From NCBI GenBank assembly GCA_024734555.1, contig JANPWX010000026.1, positions 1,113,842 to 1,177,841 on the forward strand: a stretch of 64,000 bases of DNA, read 5' to 3'. Shown here in pieces: positions 1 through 11,310 of this stretch. Numbering within the stretch: the stretch's first letter is position 1; each line of letters opens with the position of its first letter. This stretch comes from Trochalopteron elliotii. Its lineage: Eukaryota; Chordata; Aves; Passeriformes; Leiothrichidae. The notes beneath the pieces are model-generated. The model was not told where the DNA came from. It did no database searches and worked only from the letters and a program-made list of their open reading frames with translations. The translations under genes were made by a program, and so were the position numbers.

Positions 1-1058
1 GAACAGTACCTCCCTGAAACAGAATGTGCTTGGGTGTATATGTCCCATAAGGGAAGATTCTCCCAGGTGTATCTGGTGAAAATCATCCCCTAGACAGTCC
101 AAGTGTTTGTCTCCAAGTTTATCTGAATGAAAATTTGTTCAAATAAGTCCTGTCTAACTCACCACTGAAAATAGTCTGTCAGCTGGAATGTTAACATACT
201 GCTAGGATACAGGCAATGATGTAAGTCCTCGTATTTCCAAGTATGTCGAACAAATCATACATGTGTACAAAATCAAAATTTCCTAACAATTAGCTAAGTC
301 AGTGTTATAGAGTTATCAAGCTTTGATCATCTTTTTTTTTTTGTTTTACTGCCATTTAAGTTAAAGATTCCTTTACCTGAATAACTTACTTGTCTTAAAT
401 AGCATTGCAGAAAGATAGTTTCATGTGCAAATTCTTGGTTACAGTGTTTTATAGCAACAATGCTTTACCCAAAGGGAGATGAGATTTTTATCAAGTTATG
501 AATATAGAGATAAGAAAGAAACATATGAAATGAAACATAGAATGAAATATTTGGAATGAAAAATCCAGAAGCACAAAGTGCATTTAAAATAGAAAGGGAA
601 GTTGGTCCGATGTACTTGTATTGATGGTTCTGAGGATATCAGTACAATTGCTATGGATTTAGAAAAGTGAAATGGTGCAACTTTAGGGAAGGGAAAGTGA
701 GTGCAGAAGGGAGCATGTGGCAAATGCAATGGTATGGGATATAGGTCAAAATGTTGGTATAGGTTAAGATGTTGGTATAGAAGCCTGGAAGTTCTCTGGG
801 CTCTGGAGGGTTTTTGCAGGCTTTGAAAGCCTATGTTGCTCCTGAGTCCCGGCTGAGCAGTTGCACCTTTAGAGTTTCTCCATTTCAGTTCCAGTATTTC
901 TTGCAGAATAATCTGTCATACTCTTCAGTGTGTTACCTTCTTCACTCCTTCCTAACTCTTGGATGTTGGAAAGTGATCCTGAGAGACACACCTTGGTGAG
1001 GGAAGAGTCGGAGGGGCTTGATGTTGAGGGATAGAGGGGGAAGATATTTCAAAACAGT
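1..1058. other. Unique AT-rich DNA left of the first LTR
   Basis: No gene is visible here. The short ORFs on both strands have no recognisable motif and are what chance gives in DNA of this composition. The only structured element is a short tandem repeat at 737-780. The stretch ends at the apparent target site of the solo LTR that begins at 1059. Confidence 0.6.
737..780. repeat. Short tandem repeat, 18-19 bp unit, about 2.4 copies
   Basis: The unit ggtataggttaagatgtt is complete at 756-773. A diverged copy precedes it at 737-755 and a partial copy (ggtatag) follows at 774-780. It is a small minisatellite-like duplication with no evident function. Confidence 0.8.
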
Positions 1059-1723
1059 TGTCCTAGGGTGACTATGATGCCTGTATCTCCACATCGTCTG
1101 TTCTGTGTTCTGTACCTTTAAGACTGGTTCTGAGAGTGAGCAGGGAAAGAAGAAGCGTGCAGTTTGTTTTGAGAAACAAACTCACTCCTCTGAATCTGCT
1201 CTCATCCTTGGGACTGTGTGGATTTTTTTTTTCCTGCGTTCGGATGCACGGAGGGCAGCCAGAGAGTTTTTTTTTTCCCTTTGTTAGTCTAGCTAGCTCA
1301 GGCAAAGCAGCTTTCCTGAACTGTTTTTATTTTTATTATTTTTTTCTCTTTGGGACTGTTTAATTCTGCTCTGGACTGAAAAACCCAGAGGAGCACCGGG
1401 ATCTTGCACCTGTGGCCCACCGGGCCGGGACTCGGCATCTTCCAGCACTGAAGGGACTGATAAACAGACTCCTGGCACGGACTCTCAGTTTTGCCCTCTC
1501 TCTTCGGAGCAGCGAGAGGTTTTGTTGTTTCATATTATTATTATTGTTATTATTAATTATTTATGCTTGTGGGCATTTTGTTTGTTAAATAAATAGGGTT
1601 TTTTCCACTCTTCTCTGAGGGAGTTCTTTCCCCAGACTGGCTGGGGGGACGGGCTGTTTGGATTTGCTTTTCAGAGGAACCCCATTCGGAGATTTCCTCC
1701 CAAATTTGCCCTAAACCAGGACA
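1059..1723 (+). mobile_element. Solo LTR of an avian endogenous retrovirus, plus orientation
   Basis: This 665-bp element starts with TGTCCTAGGG and ends with CTAAACCAGGACA, the TG...CA inverted ends of retroviral LTRs. It is flanked by acagt at 1054-1058 and acagt at 1725-1729. There is one extra base on the 3' side, so the TSD is either 5 bp plus one base or an imperfect 6 bp. The poly(A) signal AATAAA lies near 1590 inside an (att)n-rich stretch, about 130 bp from the 3' end, which fixes the orientation. No primer-binding site or gag-pol sequence follows, so this is a solo LTR left by recombination. Its last 140 bp resemble the reverse complement of the LTR at 3577-4146. The short ORFs inside it on both strands are not genes. 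I cannot name the exact subfamily. Confidence 0.85.
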
Positions 1724-1842
1724 TACAGTTGAATGAACATTGACTTAGATCAAAACCTCTGTGCCATTTCAAAGGATTGCAGAAACTCTTCTAAGCAAAA
1801 TGTTTTCCTTGACTTTTTAGTAGCCAGGAATCTGCTACAAAA

Positions 1843-1979
1843 CCTGACATTGCCTCAGTTGGAACAGGGTGCTAATAATGCAAGGACTGGGGGTTCAATC
1901 TGCATATGAGCCATTCACTTAGGAGTTGGACTTGGTGATCCATTTGGGTCTCTTCCAACTCCAAATATTCTGTGATTCT
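1843..1979 (+). mobile_element. tRNA-Ile-headed SINE with CR1 tail (TguSINE1-like)
   Basis: The head (to about 1912) matches the body of a tRNA-Ile: a D-arm-like cctcagttgg at 1853-1862, then gtgctaataatgc covering the anticodon arm, then a B-box-like ggttcaatc at 1892-1900, closing with gagcca. The tail from 1913 is a typical CR1 3' end, containing gagttggacttggtgatcc and ending in a terminal attctgtgattctt. A tRNA-Ile head on a CR1-type tail is the arrangement described for TguSINE1 in songbirds. The 5' part of the tRNA is diverged or truncated, so the start is approximate. The tail would have let the element borrow CR1 reverse transcriptase. No TSD was found by eye. Confidence 0.8.
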
Positions 1980-3571
1980 TGGAAGTGCCAGTTTGATCCA
2001 AAGCAGAACCTATGTTAGAGCTAATGGACAGAAGAAAGCAATAGTTCTTGTTTTGGTTTTTAGAAGTAAGCATTCCCTTATTGCTGTATTATATATTTAC
2101 TCTTTTACTAGATATTGGGCAAGTCCCTGATTCTTGTTTAAACAATATTAGAAATCTGTTTTGTTAAACCATTATTCAGTATTTTTCAGACCTTTAATCT
2201 GGGTGAGATTAAAAGTATATGCAAAAATTGTTAGCTACTAATGTTTTGAGCATCTTCTAAATGCGATTAAATGTCTCCGGGTAACACCTTGCACTATTCC
2301 AGATGATGGGTTTTTTGTGGCCCCCCCGCCAAATAGGTCTGTGCATACACAATAGGAAAGAAGCGGGGAATTAATGTACAAGCTCTGTGGGGCAATTTTT
2401 TGAAAATGACAGTTTTTTCCCCTGACAAACTGTTCTATATTTGTTTATCTTCCCAGTAGATTTTTGTGTCTTTGATTTAAGAGGTGTTACAAACTGCTTC
2501 TTGATAGCAGGACGTATATTTTTGGTTCCTAATGAAAATAATTTATCATTGTCTTGCTGTTTGTATTTGCTATTAAATTTTAGTCTGTAGTTGAAAACTA
2601 TCTTATGAATTTTTTTGCTCTCATACAATGTATTCTAGGTAATGAGTATATTCATTTCAGGTCACTGAAATTACAGTGTCATTCTTGGTCCTTTTCTTTT
2701 GAAAAAAGTTCATTTTCTGAGCTGATTGTTTTTCTTTCTATTTTAGTTTATTCTGAAATGTCATATGGCAAGTTTATTATTTTCGGCTTTCTTCAGAACT
2801 GAGATTAAACAAATTTAATTATATGTTATGTGAAAAACATTACAGTAGTCAAAAGAAATCAGAAATTTGAACCAAATTGCTTTTATAATTTCTTCATTGT
2901 GGGTTACTTTCCAAAATAAGATAAGGAAAAATTATTTCTCCTCTTATGCAATGTTTGCTGAAGTGCTTCACATAATGGGAAGTTTAAAAACCTCACATAT
3001 TTCCCAAAATGCCTCACCTTCCCTGATATCAAGACAGTCTGTCTTTCTTTTGACTTGAAAAGTGATATTCTATGGAATAGGGAATAAGAATAAACAGACA
3101 AAGGAAATGTAATTCCTTCCAAACTAGCAGCTTCTGAAAAAAAAAATCAGCTTGAAATCCTTCTGTACTGCCACTTTCTGGAGGACTCTGTAGAAACTCA
3201 TTAAAAAATGATCTGCCTCATAAACATTCCTGTGTGTCCTGTTGCTGCTGTAACTGACGTATTGATAAAATATACTGGTTACTGCAAGGATACACTGTGG
3301 TGTTGGCCAAACTGTTGGTTCATAATAGTCAATTCCACTGTCTAGTTATGGTCACTGATTTGAGTCACAGGTTGCTAGTAATTTGCATTCTATCAGTATT
3401 TTAGGCAATCCACAAAGACCTGAGTTGGGCAATATATAGTTTTCTTATTGGTTTTGAACCTGTCACATAATTTATTATATTTTTTGAAAACTGTATGATA
3501 GTCTTCAGTAGATGGGGGCTTGCAGATAAGGTTGTTTTGGGTTTTTTTTTCCTTTTTTAAAAATCTGATTA
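1980..3571. other. Unique AT-rich DNA between the SINE and the second LTR
   Basis: I see no gene and no recognisable repeat. The ORFs are all under 90 codons and without motifs. There is a short C-run near 2321-2328 and ordinary A/T runs. Confidence 0.55.
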
Positions 3572-3576
3572 CAAGT

Positions 3577-4146
3577 TGTCCTGGTTTAGGACAAATTAGG
3601 GAAAGGTCTCCAGAAGGAGCCCCCCAGAAAACAAACCTCCACCACCCCTTCCCCCCCCAGCTCTGGGTTTGATAAGGAATTCCTCGGAGGAGAAGTGGAA
3701 AAAACCTATTTATTGACAAATAAACAAAACCACTCCTCAACACAAGGGTAAAGAAAAATACTCAAGCAGTTGCTGTGAGAGGAGGGCGCAGAGCTTCTGT
3801 TTTCAGGCGTCGAGGACCCCCAGATATTCCCAGGTCAGGTCCGGAGCCGGTCCAATGATCTTCGGGGGGGGGGGGAAGAAAAAAAAAGGGAGAGAAAAAA
3901 GAAAAAAAACGAAAGCAGCGAAAACCAGCAAAGGAAAAAAAACAAAAGCAAAAGCAAAAAAAACAAAGCCAGCAGCAAAGTAAAGCCAGCAGCAAAGCAA
4001 AGCTAGCAGCAAAAGCCGCAAGAACAAGTAGCCCCACCGCGGCAAAACCCCCCGCCGGGGGGTGGGGGGGCAGCTGTTAGACATAAGTGTAGTACATAGA
4101 GATAAAGCTGCACGATTGGGATAGGAGGCACTGTCAACCCAGGACA
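3577..4146 (-). mobile_element. Solo LTR of an avian endogenous retrovirus, minus orientation
   Basis: This 570-bp element runs from TGTCCTGGTTTAGG at its left end to AACCCAGGACA at its right end. It is flanked by a perfect 5-bp TSD, caagt at 3572-3576 and 4147-4151. On the minus strand an AATAAATAGG signal followed by a T-run and TCCACTTCTCC lies near 3700. The same block, similarly placed, occurs in the plus-strand LTR at 1059-1723, so the two belong to related families. The middle (about 3860-4015) is low complexity: a G-run, long A-rich purine tracts and a 17-bp tandem repeat. This explains the strange leucine/cysteine/phenylalanine-rich minus-strand ORFs over 3762-4147, which are not genes. 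No internal retroviral sequence is attached. Confidence 0.87.
3965..4015. repeat. 17-bp tandem repeat, three copies, inside the LTR
   Basis: The unit aaagccagcagcaaagt at 3965-3981 is repeated at 3982-3998 (last base c) and at 3999-4015 with a c-to-t change and an altered last two bases. It sits at the end of the purine-rich tract that begins with the G-run at about 3865. It may be useful as a length-variable marker of this LTR copy. Confidence 0.85.
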
Positions 4147-4151
4147 CAAGT

Positions 4152-7100
4152 AAATACTCTTACAAGATTACAAGTATGTGCTCTTTGTACTTTTGTATAT
4201 CTGCTGGATTTTCAAAAGCAAAATATAAATCATCCCTCAGTGCCAGCTGACATTTTTCCATGGAATATATAATTGTAATTTAGAGTCTCCTTTGCGTTTG
4301 TGGTGAATGGAGTCCTAGACCTCAAAGTCTTGGCACTTGTTGCCTCTAACAGAGTGGAGCCTTCACCTATCTCTTTCCCTCTAATATCACATCTTTCCAA
4401 TTAAATGGAGAAAGAATACTGCTTCTTTCAACTCCTTGCCATGTTCTTTTTGTGTCCAAAATGTTGATACATTTTGTGCAGTCGACTTTTTGCTGTTCTG
4501 ATGTAATATACTCAGGAGGCTTTCTTTGTTCAGGGGCTTTTCTGGTTGGGGTACTACACATATAAATAGTAGGGGCTGCCTATGCTCCTGGCTCTTAAAA
4601 CACAGGCTGGCCTTATGGCTGTAAACTGTAAACATCCATATGCTGGGGAGGGGAAGCTTGATAATAAAACCTGCAGTCCTACTGGGATAACTTTTCAGTC
4701 TACAGCATTTATAGTAGTTCTATGCATTCCAAGTTAGTAATGACAGAATGTCATGGTTTGTAAAGTAGACAGAATGTTGTGCACTGATGTGAGGAAGGGT
4801 TTGATAGTTTGGAGAGGGCAGTAGTAATCTCTGTTGCATAGTACTTGTGGGAGACATAAAGTTCACACAGAACCTTTTCTAAGTTCCCCCCAAGCAATCA
4901 AACAAATAAAAAGAAACCCAGAGGAAAAGGAGAAGGCAGAGTTTGGGGAAAAAGTGGCAATGAGGCAAAGGAAAGAATAATTTTATGGGGAAGAATGTTA
5001 AAATCCTTCCAAAGTATTGAGGTAGAGGATTTTAGTCATGAGTGAAAACTGAAGCAGGTTTCCTCAGGCCAATACACGAGGTTGTGCTCTTGGCATCAGT
5101 TAAATGCAAGATTAGTAAGAAGTGTCATGAATGAAATGAAAAAAAGATAATATATTGGGCTAAATAGCACAAGTTTTAGAGAACTGTACAGTTCCTTATT
5201 CTGGTTTCTGGGTGTGATTGGCATGACAGTTTTTGTGTTCTTACTCATATAGTAAAAACTGGTTTTATTGAAGTGTCAAAGAAAATTAGTCATTAGTAAG
5301 TCTATCCTATTTATTATAATTGAAAATGAGTAGTAGTACATCAGAACAACAAATGTCAATATCCCCATTTTATGAACAGTAAGTGTTCAGTGAAGTCCAG
5401 TGATTTTACTATTGCACAATAACTTGGAGAAATGGCATTAGGTACAGGGACATATTTATTTTCTAGAACATGTTGTGACTTCAGATTACTGTATAATAAA
5501 AGTTTTTATTCTTTCTGCACCAATAGATTGTAAATAGGCAAAGTGAGAAGAGCAGAAAAAAGTAGATCGGTTGGAAAGGTGATATACACAATATCGGAAC
5601 AATACTATTGAAATGGTTTTGTTTCTTAATCACAGTTGCAATGATATTTCCCCTTAAAAGCAGTTACAACAGTGTTACAGAGTATTCTCTGAGAGATTGT
5701 AAGTCTCACAGAAGCTGGAAAAAATTACAGTACTGTAATAAATGTGAGAAGGTATTTAATTTATTCTGAAAAAGATAGGAATTAAAAATATAGAATTTTA
5801 TTAAGCCATAATAAATATTGTAGGTAGAGTCCAGGTCCCAAAATTGTGACAAGGTCTATGAGAAATGGACAGCAAATTGCCAGAAAATGTAAATTCTAGT
5901 TTTTAACAAAACTTCATAAATGGAAATTAGATTATACATTAAAATTCTAGCTAAATATTGAGCCGAAGGGCTTAAATGAATATAATACTAGTAGAAAATG
6001 TCTGAATGTATTGTTCTTCAAAATAAACACTTGAAGAATGTGCTGTCTAAACTCCTTCCGAGTGCCACTAGATGGTGACAGTGACCTTTAAACAGAGCAG
6101 ACTTGATCAGCTATGCTGAAAGTGGCTTTGCAGACGGGTATATACAGTCAGGAAGAATAATATTCACCAGGTCTGTAAAGTTGGGGAAACATGTAACCAT
6201 TTTCCGTTTCAAAATGATTTTTAGAGACATTACTTTTTAAAGACCTAAAATCCTGTTCTACCTTACCCTTTTACTGGAGCTTAAGCCTAGCTGAAGGGTT
6301 TTGATCTACTCATAGATTTAATAGAAAACTTATTTTGCTATCCAATTTCCTCTCTTAGGGACATGCAATTGAATGCATGCGCGTCCCTGTAATTTACCTG
6401 AGCTCCAAAGCCTCCTTTCTACATTAGGGTTGACTCTGTTCCTGTTTAGTCCTATTTATCTGTCCAGAGGTATTAACACAACTCTTCCTTATCAGAGGTC
6501 TTTGAGTCTTCCAGCACTTATTTTCCTTAGCCAAAGAAAAAATTATCAGTATTCTTCAACTAAGTAGTCCCTTAAACTGTAAATTTAAGACCTGATGAAT
6601 TCAAATTGAAAGTCTTGTCAAAATAACTGGCAGCAAGATGTGTCTCAGGTTTGCTCAATTCGCAAATTGGTATTTGTAGATATTTAAAACTGAGGGTCAG
6701 CCAATAAAAAGCTATCTGATAAAGATGACTAGATGACAGTGGCTTTCAAAATTAGCTACCTCCTAGTATGAATTAAAACATTTTGTTTGTTTTTGATTAA
6801 ATGTTGAAAGTTTACTTCCCCTAGGGTAATGTTCCCCATTCCTTTATGTATCTTAAAATCACTAGCAGGATTGTTATCCTTTAACAAATCTGCTTGAATT
6901 CCACCTCATGAGAAAACTAATATATCTGGCAGCACTTTAGTATGATGAACATCAGTAGTTTAGGCTGGAAAAGAAGTCCCACGCATAGTCCAATTGTCCT
7001 ACTTTCTGTGCTTTGGTTGATGTTGTGGAGAAGGGTCTTAGTACTTGAACTTCATTCCTCTCAGAGAAAACAAAATTACAGATGCTTTCCAGCAGTGTGC

Positions 7101-10100
7101 TCAATGCACATCAACCTTCAGTGGGCATTTGGCCCCCTGAGCAGAATGGAGCTGGTTGAAACAACTTATAAAATTTGTGAAGTATGGGTAGTAAGTTCTC
7201 AACCCATTTATTCAGAGGTGCTGGTCTCTTATTTGTCTAAGCTTACTGCTAGAATACATGATCTTATAGTATCAAAATCTGAAGATTTTTGCCTATTCAT
7301 AAATTTGTGGGTGTGGTGGGCTTTTGGGATTTTATTTTGGTAGTAGGAGTAACACTGAATCCCTTAAATTTGCTAGGCAATGCAGTAAGAACTGTGGGGG
7401 CACAATTATAGTCTCAATGGCTAAATAAAAGTGTTCCTATTGTCCAATAAACCATATATTCAAAGGTATAGTTAGGAACTGGAGAGAGTGGGGTGCTATA
7501 CTCATAGTCACTTTTTTAAATTATGAATGCTATTAAAAGATGACCAGATGCCCCACTGAGCTGATTTTGCTCCCAGTATTTTTCCTGTATGTACTATAAG
7601 AAGTAATTATTCTGGCTTCAAAATAATGAAGTCAGCTTGGAAGGGGCAAGTTTTTCAATAAACATGCCAAAAATTACCGCTTTTGTAAATGCAGTTTCTT
7701 AGAGTTAGCCGTGGAAGTATTATATGTTGTTTATTTCTTTGTAAGAAAGTAATTTTAGTTAACTAACTAGTTTGCCAAGATTATTGACCCATGAGAAAAC
7801 AGCACTCATTATAGAAATGGAACGATAGTACAAGCTTTAGATAATTTGATGTGAACACTCTTCATAATTCATGATACTGAAAATTATTTATGCCAATAAA
7901 TATGCTGACATGTCCCTGCTTTATTTATCAAGTCTGCTCTGCACTGGTGATGGGAGTTCTCAAGTAAGTACTTCACAATGTGAAAAAAGGAATGAGCCAG
8001 GCTAACAAACACCTTCCAATTTTTATATTATATATATAGGTTTTTAGCTCACTTTACAAAACATCGTGAAATTTAATAACTTATTGCTCTTTAAAAATGC
8101 GTCTGAATTGAAAAGTCAGAATCACCATGTATATATACTTGGTTTCTACCTTCTACATATTTTTATATTTCTGCACTGTTCCATTATGGTCACACTGCAT
8201 GTGTTTTCATAAATTTGAATGGTTTTCCAATACAAGATTTAATTTCTGCTCTTCACTTTCAGTCAACTGTTGCATTTACTCAGAACTAAAATTTTTCTTA
8301 GTAAGATAGCATACAACTCTGCAAGTTAACACTCCTTTATTTATTTGACATCTATATCTGCTAAGCAAAATGTTTCCAACAGGGAAGCCTACAGGAGGAA
8401 TTCCTAGAAACATCAGTAATTTGAATCATCAGATAAAGAAACAAAAGATACAATACTCCTTTGCCGTAAAATGTGCCTCAGTTTGCTCCTATTGATGCAG
8501 AAAGACAATTGTCATTTCTTTTATACAGTGCTGGAAAAGCTGATTATATGGCCGTGGATGGTGCTGTTGATGGATGTTTTGCACTGTATGCACTTCCCTT
8601 TCTGTTAGAAAAATGGTTTACTGGAACCATAAAGTCTGAGAACTGAAGTTATTTGTTTTAATAAGAGAAGAATGTATGAACTTTGTGATTATAGAAACTA
8701 TTAACAATAAAAGACAGCCTATTTTACTTAAAAATAACAAAGAAACACCCAACAACCAGCCTGAAACTTTTCCTGTTAACTTTATTTATCATACATTATG
8801 GCATTTATTTCTCCCTAGGCATCTACTATTTATTATTTAAGAGATATTTTCAAAAGACATTAAAGGAAGAGAGAAATTTAATGCTGGAAAAAGGAATTGG
8901 CATCGTATTACTCTATGGTAGGAATTACAGAGTGTAATTATTCAGAATGGTGCTGAACAAGTGAGAAATAATGCTATCCATATATATTGTATTTGAAGCA
9001 TTGCCTGCTCTGCTGCTTAGGAAAAATAAGTAAATCAACCTCCTCTAGTTAGCAATTGCAATTTTTTTCACCAATGAGACTTAAATACTTAAGTTTTCCT
9101 CCAACACTATACTTAATTTTTGAAAATAGATGATTATAACATAAATATAACACAAACATTATTACATGTGTCAAATGAATTTCAACAGAGGGACAAAAAA
9201 CTAGAAGGAAGGATTCATAAAGTTTATAAGTCCTTTCAGAAATATTTCAAATCTCAGAGGTGTGGTTGCAGACAACAGTTCTGAAGATCAGTAGGATGAC
9301 AGAGAAAAGATTGACGTTGTGTGTGCTGTCATGTTATGTTGATGTGTAAGATATAGCAGTAGTCCAGCCTTGCAACTCACATGTGGCAATTCAACACTAA
9401 TGTTGGTAAATTGTCTTTAAATAGTTATTAGTGACTTATATTGCCAGTAAGTTGAGTTCTACAGCATTTAATTTCATTTCATGTTCTACACTGCGTAATA
9501 TATGGTCCATTTGTAAAATGTCTTACCCACAAGAAAATTTTGTAGGCTGATATATAAAACATTTTCAGGTCTTTCTGCCTAGAACATTATGTGCACGTGG
9601 ACACGTAAAGAATTTTCTATTGTATGAGGAGATGATATAACAGAAAGACGAGAGGAAATAGAAAAGTAGCATAATGGATTATTGCACAGACTTGGAGAAA
9701 TAGAATGGTTATCTAGTGAATGTTGCAAATTATGCTGTCATCTTTTGAAAACTGCTGTATTTGTACAACATATTCAAAGAAGGGAATAATTATCATGTTG
9801 CCTGATGAGTCTTCACCAGACAATGGGTGAAATTTAGAGCAATAGACCTTACTTTGTTTTTTTTGATCCAGATAGACCCAAATTACAGGTTGAACAATAA
9901 CTGTTACAAAAACCCTAGTAGGAAAGAGACATACTAACTTTGCATCCAGAAATATTGCCTTTGACACGCACGAAAATAAAGGAACTCCCCTTAAATCTTT
10001 GTGTTAAACCACAAAGGATTACAGTAGCCAGCAACAAGTGAATGTGGTTTCTTTACTGTTAGGACAAGAAATAGATGTACATCTGATCTAGATGCTTCTT

Positions 10101-10709
10101 CAGTCACCACTTGCTGGTGGCTGAACAATAAAAGGACAAGAATAATAGAGGGGGTACTTTTTTAAACAAGTGAGACAAGACTACCTGCATGCAAAGTATT
10201 GCCTTTCTCATTGTCAATACCACACATTCAGAAATTTATGTAAGTTTAAGATTCATGAGTTGCCTCATTTAATTCTCTTTGCAGTAGCCCAGGAGAGTGG
10301 ATACCACTGCAAAATGTGTCCATTTTAGTTAAGGCTATACAGCTGTCCTCTGCATTTGCTGATCTTGGTAAGTAGAAAGTAGTGAGGTCACATTTGTTTT
10401 TGGGGATAGAATATCCGTACTAATCAATAATGTAGTTGCATTAAGTGTGTACTGCAGAATAGTGTTAAGTGGAGACATATCATGTTGTAAATATGATGCT
10501 GCCAGACATGCAGTAGATCTACATATGGTTCAGGTTCAAGTCTGTGCAAGTATCATATCTGACAGATTCATCTCCAAAAGGTACTCAGCATTCCTAACCC
10601 TGCATTCTCAGCCGATCTATATTCTTCCTGGGTCACTTGTCCCCTTTTCTGCCTCCTGTACTCTGTATTTTTGTATCAAATCTTTTATCAAGATGTACTT
10701 ATTAATCCA
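4152..10709. other. Unique AT-rich DNA without identifiable genes
   Basis: No exon, RNA gene or clear transposon was recognised in these 6.5 kb. The longest ORF (6942-7343 plus, 133 codons) has no motif and no supporting context. Its first 60 bp look faintly like a very old minus-strand CR1 3' end (aggctggaaaagaagtcc...), too weak to call. A CTCF-like motif is listed separately at 6065. Confidence 0.5.
6065..6078 (+). promoter_or_regulatory. Possible CTCF-type motif
   Basis: The sequence ccactagatggtga agrees with the vertebrate CTCF core CCASYAGRKGGCRS at 12 of 14 positions. It differs at the core C after GG and at the last position. CTCF sites act as insulators and loop anchors. A single near-match in 64 kb is expected by chance at some rate, so this is only a pointer. 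Confidence 0.2.
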
Positions 10710-11310
10710 TTCCACCTTTCCTTGATTTCCTGCTTGTTGGGATGGCCTATTCTTGAGCTTGGAGGAGGTGATCCTTGAAAATCAACTAAGTCTCCTGATC
10801 CCCTATCTTTAAGACAGTGTCCCGTGGGATTCTTTCAAGCCTCAAAAGGCCAAAATTTGCATTTCCGTAGGCCAGAGTTATGATCTTGCTGTTTGCTTAT
10901 TTCCTCCTCTCAGGACTCTGATCTTCATTGTCTCATTATTACCACAGGCAAGACTGCTCCCAAACCTTACATTCCCAACCAGTCCTTTCTTGATTATAAG
11001 CATGAAGTCTAGCAGAACATCTCCCCATATTGAGTTCTGTATAACTCGTGGGAGGAAATTTGTGCCCTTGTCTATGTCTGTTGTGTTGTCTCCCTAGTCA
11101 ATAGTGGTGGTTCAAGTCCCCCTTGAGGACAAGCACCTGTGAACATTAGACTTCTTCCAATTGTTTAAAAAGGCCTCATCTAATTCTTCATCCTGATCAG
11201 AGAGTCTATGGCGGACACCCACCATGATGTTGCCTATGTGTACCTACCAATCCTGAGCCATTAGCTCTTAGCCAGCTCATGGTTTCAGCTTATTGTTCTT
11301 TGATTGCTTC
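10710..11310 (-). mobile_element. Old CR1 LINE fragment from the ORF2 endonuclease region (inactive)
   Basis: Read on the minus strand, this is a decayed piece of CR1 ORF2. Around 11170-11230 the reverse complement translates as GNIMVGVRHRLSDQDEELDEAF, like the conserved CR1 endonuclease stretch DIIVGVCYRPPDQED. Further on, at about 11100-11130, a different frame gives LKGDLNHHY followed by a stop, corresponding to the LMGDFNHP motif. The frame therefore breaks between the two motifs and there is at least one stop, so the copy is dead. The match continues leftward through recognisable CR1 segments (agcttggaggaggtgatcc, gtcccgtgggattctttc). The right edge is uncertain. The 3' part of the element is absent. 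Confidence 0.8.

Noticed and set aside
3762..4147. Minus-strand ORFs of 91 and 114 codons rich in Leu, Cys and Phe
   Set aside because: They lie inside the solo LTR and are produced by its purine-rich tract and 17-bp tandem repeat.
6942..7343. Plus ORF of 133 codons with a possible CR1-like start
   Set aside because: The CR1 resemblance is limited to about 40 bp and the ORF has no known domain. Neither is strong enough to call.
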